Assembly: GCF_001639145.1 (NCBI RefSeq)
Contig: NZ_LROY01000002.1
Location: 1,582,501 to 1,646,500 of the forward strand
Direction: 5' to 3'
DNA: 64,000 bases
From: Microbulbifer sp. Q7
GTDB lineage: Bacteria; Pseudomonadota; Gammaproteobacteria; Pseudomonadales; Cellvibrionaceae
The number at the start of each line of letters is the position of its first letter. Position 1 is the first letter of the stretch. Both the position numbers and the translations under genes were made by a program. Below are positions 59,801 through 64,000 of the stretch, piece by piece. The notes under the pieces were generated by a model. That model had not been told where the DNA came from, made no database searches, and saw only the letters and a program-made list of their open reading frames with translations.

Positions 59801-61318
59801 GCGGCCATCCTGGTTCAACAGCAGCAAATCTTCAACGCGCTGGTGCAGCGCACCAAATCGATAGACGAAAAAGTCCTGGTAGCCGTTATTGTCCAGATCG
59901 CCCGCGGTCACGCCCCAGTTGTTGTCGGCGCTTTGTGGTGGCAGGTTGCCACTGATATCGGTAAAGCGCTGCCCATCGTTGCGCAACAGAATATCGGCAA
60001 CACCCAATTCCTGAGGCGCCCAATCAGTTTCTATCTGTTTTACGCCATGTAGGCTGGCACGGATATCCCAGGCAAGATCGCCGTTCAAGCGCCACTCCAG
60101 GCGCCATTTATGAGTGGCAGTCATTGCGCCTGTCGTTAAGTCAGCGCCCTCGGGACTACCCTGCTCCACCAGCCCTAGGTGCCAGCCATTTTCGATCACC
60201 TCGTCGGGAAAGCCCCTGGCGTCCTGTGGCGAAACCGTTACCAGTGATTCACCCGCTGGAGTAGCGAGTTTCTCCGCACCCGCGCCCAGGTACACCGGCA
60301 GGGTAATTTCCTGCCCGCGCTGCCAGTGAAAAAAATCATTGAGCTGCAATGGCCCGTCACTGTAAAAGGTGATCCCATCGTGGCTACGATTTCCCTCATC
60401 GCGCAGATCCAGCCGACCGCTTTGCGGATCAAACGACACCGCATTATTGGCTATCTGGTAATAGGTCTTTCCCCGGGCCAGGTAGTAGTCCAGGTCGCCA
60501 TCGTTATCGATGTCTGCCTCCGCCACCGCCATGACGAACTCGCGATCTGTGCCCTCGGGCAACCACTGTTCGGTCACATCGCGGAACCCGAAATCGCCGG
60601 TGCCCGCCCACAAGCTGACGGGCGAGAAGGCGATCAAATCGTCCATATGATCGCCGTTGAAATCCGTAACCAGTACGCGCTCGGCCTCCATTTGCTCGAA
60701 GTTCGGCGCCTGGCGGTAACGGAATTGGTCATTGCCGATATTTTCAAACAGGATATTGCGTGGACCTTTTTCGCCGGGGAGCATGATGGCATTGATCTGC
60801 AGTAGGTCCAGGTCGCCATCCAGATCCATATCGATCCAGCGCACCGAGCGCCCGCGGGCACCCATATTTTCGATACCGCTGCCCACGGTAATATCCCGAA
60901 ATTCGCCATTGTCATTTTTCAGGATCCGCGGCGGTTGCGGGGTGGAACCGTTGCCGCCGCCCAGGGCGACCGCCACATCCTGATCGCCGTCGCGATCATA
61001 GTCACCAGCGGCAATCCCGTGTACATCCCAGCGCATGATCGGTGCATGATGTTCCCGGTAGTGGCCACCATCATCGCCCCAAAAAAGCTGCGCAGGCACC
61101 TTGTCGTGGTTGCTCAGTAGCAAGTCATAACGGCCATCGCCATCCAGGTCTGCCACGGCGGGGCCGCCGTATTTCCAGGTCGGCTCCGTATTCAGGCCCC
61201 GCTGTTCACTAACCTCCGTGAAACTGACCTCAGTGAACTTGGGTGCCGCGGCGGCGCCGCAGGCGCCAATGAGCGCGGCCACAGCAAGCGATAGACGCAA
61301 AGTCGTTGATTGCTCCAT
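56858..61318 (-). CDS. FG-GAP/UnbV-GH2 fusion, putative secreted beta-galactosidase
   Basis: A 1486-residue exported protein (signal LRLSLAVAALIGACGAAAAP). Residues 30-560 hold FG-GAP/VCBS repeats with calcium-loop motifs such as ADLDGDGRYDLLLS, DYDRDGDQDVAVAL and DMDLDGDLDLLQ. Residues about 566-650 are an ASPIC/UnbV domain (QLDIAHFGLGQSRDPVNIHV). From about 664 a complete GH2 enzyme begins: FNFGWKFRLEDDETF, LPHDWSIEHDFDPALNG, catalytic acid E1070 in SIGNEIEW and nucleophile E1186 in MGTENVVQWHEW; Ig-like domains end it. It would release galactose from agar oligosaccharides, as GH2 enzymes do in other agarolytic bacteria. Its start overlaps the GH50 stop (TAATG). Confidence 0.85.
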   Translation of the reverse strand: MEQSTTLRLSLAVAALIGACGAAAAPKFTEVSFTEVSEQRGLNTEPTWKYGGPAVADLDGDGRYDLLLSNHDKVPAQLFWGDDGGHYREHHAPIMRWDVHGIAAGDYDRDGDQDVAVALGGGNGSTPQPPRILKNDNGEFRDITVGSGIENMGARGRSVRWIDMDLDGDLDLLQINAIMLPGEKGPRNILFENIGNDQFRYRQAPNFEQMEAERVLVTDFNGDHMDDLIAFSPVSLWAGTGDFGFRDVTEQWLPEGTDREFVMAVAEADIDNDGDLDYYLARGKTYYQIANNAVSFDPQSGRLDLRDEGNRSHDGITFYSDGPLQLNDFFHWQRGQEITLPVYLGAGAEKLATPAGESLVTVSPQDARGFPDEVIENGWHLGLVEQGSPEGADLTTGAMTATHKWRLEWRLNGDLAWDIRASLHGVKQIETDWAPQELGVADILLRNDGQRFTDISGNLPPQSADNNWGVTAGDLDNNGYQDFFVYRFGALHQRVEDLLLLNQDGRAFAQQSNHGATFLGQSGHGDMGTLFDSDHDGDLDLLSGDDDQGRWHLFENTLNPHQSQSPQNNYLQVRVGYSPKGTDPKGAEVSVSNRFQRIGAGSATHSQSQLDIAHFGLGQSRDPVNIHVRWRDGTEATLSGIAVNQRVFVDGDSGRTTTATSAAPRSVDFNFGWKFRLEDDETFRNPGYDDSQWRNLRLPHDWSIEHDFDPALNGATAYLPGGIGWYRKTFASPAHSQGKVTYLNFDGIYNHSEIWLNGTKVGGRINGYTPFTLDISEHLAPAGEDNVLAVRVDRSRYIDSRWYTGSGIYRNVKLVTVDPLHIPLSGVFIQTPEIGADKAKVSVEVEVVNKAQARRFVVDTEVLDGAGNRVAQTSVQKGLAENSNGSFQLQLDLPSPALWSPQAPNLYTAVTRVRHGGRILDQVETRFGIRSLRFDADKGFFLNGVNTPIKGVNLHHDAGAVGVAVPKDVWRRRLETLKAAGTNAIRTAHNPASEEFLDLCDEMGFLVQAEIFDEWDNPKDKRLNQWERHSDYISRGYADYFQQEAESDLRLAVKRDRNHPSIIMWSIGNEIEWTYPRYKDATGYFDMNASGNYFYNPPFITEQEIKDRFHGSEEGEYVLAKTARKLSDWVKALDTSRPVTANLILPSVSHISGYTDALDIVGYSYRRVIYDYGHQRYPEKMIMGTENVVQWHEWKAIEERPFIPGTFLWTGADYLGEANGAWPRKAVRSGMLDLAGFETPAYDLYRTLWNSAPYVAITSQTEDKSLYRREADGGVVEKTPGAWERRVWGWQDVNRHWNYGDGEPVIVEVLSNCPEVELSINGESLGTRSLAASPDRLLKWALPFTPGRLTAKGANGCDVSSTVETAEAPAAIELSFDRDSLPVDNYSVAHVTAQLVDNQGRPVRHQDMEIAFDLAEGLELLGTDNGRTSRMTGYKSAQLRTSEGKALLIVRGLSKSLAIDSVPAKLRLDEAVRAKITGAISAGSEG

Positions 61319-63705
61319 TACCGGTTCGCCTTTTTATTTTTGTCCGTAGTGCCACCAAATCTTCGCTGGTAGAGGTTTTCGTTAACTTCCTTAACCGCAT
61401 TTACCAGTGGTGTGTAGGGGATATCGGTCACGCTGACAAAACCCACGTTGTAGTTCTCCCCATCGTAGGCACGCCCGGTCAACGGAGAGTCGATGTACTG
61501 GAACCAGTGGGCACCGACAAAATACGGATTGTCGATCACGCTATTCATATACTCGGCGAACTTCTTGCCGCGGTCTGCCTGCGAGCTGGCGTGGATCAGC
61601 CCGGGATTCAACAGACCGGAATCCAGTGCTCCGTTGTGAAACTCACCAATGATGGAAGGCCGATCGATTTCCGCAAGAAAATGCCAGAACTTGTCGCTGA
61701 CACCTTCCTTGTAGTAGTTGTAGCTCACCACGTCCGCGTATTTGGCCGCAGCACTACGGACCTCCGGCGTCATCCCCCAGGTAGCGAAGCGCGCCCCCAA
61801 ATACATATGATTGGGCATGTAGTGCTTGACCGCTTCCCTTACGATCTTGAAATACTGGCCGGTGAAGTGCTCCAGCATGGTGGAGAAATCTTCCACCATG
61901 GCTGCGTTGAAGCCACTGAGTGCTACACCACGGGCGAAGCTGTCCCAGTCTTGTAACTGGATATTCCATGCGCTATTCAGCTTGGCAATTTCCCCATACT
62001 TATCCTGCATCAGTTGTGCAAACTGCGCCTTGGTGGGGCTCTCTTTTGCTGAGCGGCTCAGGGTATTGATGACGATGCCATACTGCGACGCGGTGGAGCC
62101 CTCCTGCCCCCAGCTCTTCTCGTTGTCCACAAAGACGCCCACACACCAGGGACTGTTTTCGACTTCTTTGGCGATCTGCTCTGCGGTGATATAGGCGCGC
62201 TCTTTGAACAGCGGATCAAACGGGTCCGGCAGTGGGCTCCAGTAGTCATTGCCACTGCTCACAGTTTTGAAGTTGCCAATAATCCAGCCATTGGCGAAGT
62301 ACGGAATTCGATCCATCTGGTAGTAATCGGAATCAATCCAGTTGCCGAAGGAGGTAAAACCCCAGCTGAGCATGCGATCAACGGTGGTATCCCGCCACTT
62401 CGCCATCAGCTGCTCTTCATCCGCAATGTCATACTTACGCTGCAGATTCGCCCGGTAAAAGCTGAACGTCTCGCCGTGCTCTATCGCTCCGGTATGCACC
62501 TCACGGCGATAGCCAAAGTTCTGCCCCAGAGGTTCGTCATACTCCGGTAACCAGGTAAACATCTCTGCGCGCAGAGGCGAGCTGATATAGCGCGTCGGAA
62601 GGGCCGCATCCGGAACCGGGTTCAGACCGAGAGAATCCTCCGGCGTCAGATCACCGGGGGTGCGCTGAGGGACTTTGGCCTTGTCAAAGTCATACCCGGT
62701 AATGGTGGAGGTATTGGCCAGGCGCACGTTGGCAATACCTGTGGAGAAGAACAGATACCCTTCCGGATCTACCAGTGCCCATTTACCATCGACTTTTTCC
62801 GTACGGAAGAAGCCGGTCGCCTCCAGCTTTGGCCCTTCTGCCCAGCCACCAAATCGCGAGCGTCCTTCGAGAGGCGTATGGCGCAAATCAGCCAGCTCCT
62901 CACCAGCGTAGTCGCGTAGCTCTTCCACAGAATGCACTTTGTTGGCGAATTCCATTTTGGCATTTTGACCAAACTGATCCACCAGCCCGTTGAGATAGTT
63001 TTGGTCCAGTGTTTCCGGCTTGATCAACCGAACATTGTCGATGGTCAGTGTTTTGTCTTCCAGAACACCGGCTACCGAGAACTCAATGCGCTCAATGGCG
63101 CTAACGTCCAGCTGCTTTTCGCCATGGCGAAAAATAATATCCTGATAGGCGCTATTCCAGCTGGGCGGGTTGGAGCGGATACCGGTTACCACAGAAAGGT
63201 CCGGGCCCTTGAGTTCCATATAGTAGGTATTCTGAGATTGCTCGGGCACCACAAAACTGCGGCTGTGCAGTCGCCCTTCACCGTCAAACGCTTTTACATA
63301 GAGGTGTACCGACGATGGCTGCGCATTATCAATATCCAGCGCAAAGGCAAAATTACCCAGGTTACTCCAGTCCCAGCTCTTATCGGCAGAAAACGTAAAT
63401 GAAGCTGCGTAGTGCGCTTTGGTTTGCAGCTGTAGCCGGAGTGCCTGGCCGGCACCCGTTGAAACCAGGCGACCATTCGCATTCTCCAGTTTGATCGATT
63501 CCGGGAGCTTCTTGTTCTCGAAATTCCAGAGTACTACCGGATCCGCTTCGGCTGATTCCGTTCCACTCAATCCTTCTGCACTGGATAATTTGTCGCCAGA
63601 TACCGTTTCGGCCGCGGCCAGGGTATTCCCATCTGAGCGACCGCACCCGGTGAGACACAGGGCACAAATTAAAAATGCCGTTAGCCATTGATTGGCGAAA
63701 TTCAT
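61318..63705 (-). CDS. GH50 beta-agarase-like lipoprotein (copy 2)
   Basis: A 795-residue lipoprotein starting MNFANQWLTAFLICALCLTG with lipobox LTGC; GGAG precedes the ATG. It shares its whole architecture with the first GH50: a binding-like domain (residues about 60-260, NFENKKLPESIKLENANGRL), then the barrel (GYLFFSTGIANVRLANTSTI; WGFTSFGNWIDSDYYQMDRI). The catalytic glutamates are E529 (GVFVDNEKSWG) and E688 (RPSIIGEFHNGA). The two copies are clearly diverged, not a recent duplication. First gene of an operon with the GH2 fusion and the lactonase. The longer frame to 63834 is rejected. Confidence 0.92.
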   Translation of the reverse strand: MNFANQWLTAFLICALCLTGCGRSDGNTLAAAETVSGDKLSSAEGLSGTESAEADPVVLWNFENKKLPESIKLENANGRLVSTGAGQALRLQLQTKAHYAASFTFSADKSWDWSNLGNFAFALDIDNAQPSSVHLYVKAFDGEGRLHSRSFVVPEQSQNTYYMELKGPDLSVVTGIRSNPPSWNSAYQDIIFRHGEKQLDVSAIERIEFSVAGVLEDKTLTIDNVRLIKPETLDQNYLNGLVDQFGQNAKMEFANKVHSVEELRDYAGEELADLRHTPLEGRSRFGGWAEGPKLEATGFFRTEKVDGKWALVDPEGYLFFSTGIANVRLANTSTITGYDFDKAKVPQRTPGDLTPEDSLGLNPVPDAALPTRYISSPLRAEMFTWLPEYDEPLGQNFGYRREVHTGAIEHGETFSFYRANLQRKYDIADEEQLMAKWRDTTVDRMLSWGFTSFGNWIDSDYYQMDRIPYFANGWIIGNFKTVSSGNDYWSPLPDPFDPLFKERAYITAEQIAKEVENSPWCVGVFVDNEKSWGQEGSTASQYGIVINTLSRSAKESPTKAQFAQLMQDKYGEIAKLNSAWNIQLQDWDSFARGVALSGFNAAMVEDFSTMLEHFTGQYFKIVREAVKHYMPNHMYLGARFATWGMTPEVRSAAAKYADVVSYNYYKEGVSDKFWHFLAEIDRPSIIGEFHNGALDSGLLNPGLIHASSQADRGKKFAEYMNSVIDNPYFVGAHWFQYIDSPLTGRAYDGENYNVGFVSVTDIPYTPLVNAVKEVNENLYQRRFGGTTDKNKKANR

Positions 63706-63834
63706 AGGTACTCGCTCCATTAACATTCGATAAATACGAAAACACTTGAACGCTCGGCAGAAGATCCGGCACTGAGTGCCTGGAAATGCGAACGAATCCC
63801 CATTCCGCATCTGAGCAATCACTGGCCACTTCAA

Positions 63835-63846
63835 ATTGTCAACAAT
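63835..63846. promoter_or_regulatory. Agar-island operator between GH50 and GH16 genes
   Basis: ATTGTCAACAAT, 11 of 12 matches to the palindrome. On the minus strand it contains a perfect -35 TTGACA for the GH50 operon; it lies 76 bases before the GH16 ATG. Confidence 0.7.
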
Positions 63847-63921
63847 TAACAGTAACCTAAACGCTCCGACATAACAATAATGCGCTCATCCAGTATCGGA
63901 TTGAGAGCAAGGAGCAAAGCG

Positions 63922-64000
63922 ATGAAAACCACTCAGGGCGCCCTGGCGGCGCTTGTGTTTAGTACCCCATTGATGGCCGCAGACTGGAACGGCATCCCGG
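63922..64000 (+). CDS. GH16 beta-agarase, N-terminus only (partial)
   Basis: The frame runs off the window after 26 codons. AAGGAG lies 9 bases before the ATG. The signal peptide MKTTQGALAALVFSTPLMAA is followed by DWNGIP, the mature start I recognise from GH16 beta-agarases of Microbulbifer (ADWDGIP-type). The catalytic region is outside the window, so the call rests on the start and the context: a secreted endo-agarase divergent from an exo-agarase operon and sharing its operator region. Confidence 0.72.
   Translation, partial: MKTTQGALAALVFSTPLMAADWNGIP

Overview
The window looks like chromosomal DNA of a GC-rich marine gammaproteobacterium of the Cellvibrionales type, most probably an agar-degrading Microbulbifer-like organism. 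Two things suggest this. The order leuC-leuD-leuB-asd-usg-fimV is typical of Pseudomonas-like and Cellvibrionales genomes. The right third is an agar utilisation island that ends in what appears to be a GH16 beta-agarase. This is judged from gene content and order; no database search was possible.

Left part (1-31.4 kb): housekeeping genes. A minus-strand run carries leucine synthesis (leuC, leuD, leuB), aspartate semialdehyde dehydrogenase (asd), its paralogue usg and the start of fimV, with a LysR regulator divergent from leuC. Then come an outer-membrane barrel protein, aroC-prmB, folE with a small isomerase, an alpha/beta hydrolase, sixA, two tandem DUF4389 membrane proteins overlapping gpsA, htpG, a secreted serine hydrolase and a 2-Cys peroxiredoxin. 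Next are iron and redox genes (bfd with a good Fur box, bfr, grxD), arginine synthesis (argD-argF) and nrdA-nrdB. A 960-bp leader in front of nrdA holds NrdR-like and DnaA boxes.

Middle part (30.7-38.3 kb): less conserved genes. These are a cold-shock-domain membrane protein with a zinc-ribbon-like end, an NlpC/P60 lipoprotein, a BCCT transporter, a zinc metallopeptidase, a YcxB-like protein, an unusual lipoprotein joining a SurA-N-like segment, a thioredoxin fold and a PDZ-like domain, and a secreted SGNH hydrolase.

Right part (38.4-64 kb): the agar island. Surface or periplasmic hydrolases are two GH50 exo-agarase-like lipoproteins, an FG-GAP/UnbV-GH2 fusion, a sulfatase and the start of a GH16 agarase. 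A sugar-porter permease brings in the products. Four genes in one operon match the known 3,6-anhydro-L-galactose route (cycloisomerase, Zn-dehydrogenase, SDR reductase, aldehyde dehydrogenase). A second set matches an oxidative galactose route (SDR dehydrogenase, SMP-30 lactonase, DgoD, DgoK, DgoA). A DUF4862 protein of unknown role sits among them. A FadR-type GntR regulator is encoded inside the island, and seven copies of a palindrome close to ATTGTTAACAAT lie in front of nearly every island transcript, in two cases exactly in or on a readable promoter. This suggests one regulon. Neoagarobiose hydrolase (GH117) and KDG kinase are not in the window.

No rRNA, tRNA, CRISPR array, insertion sequence or prophage was recognised.
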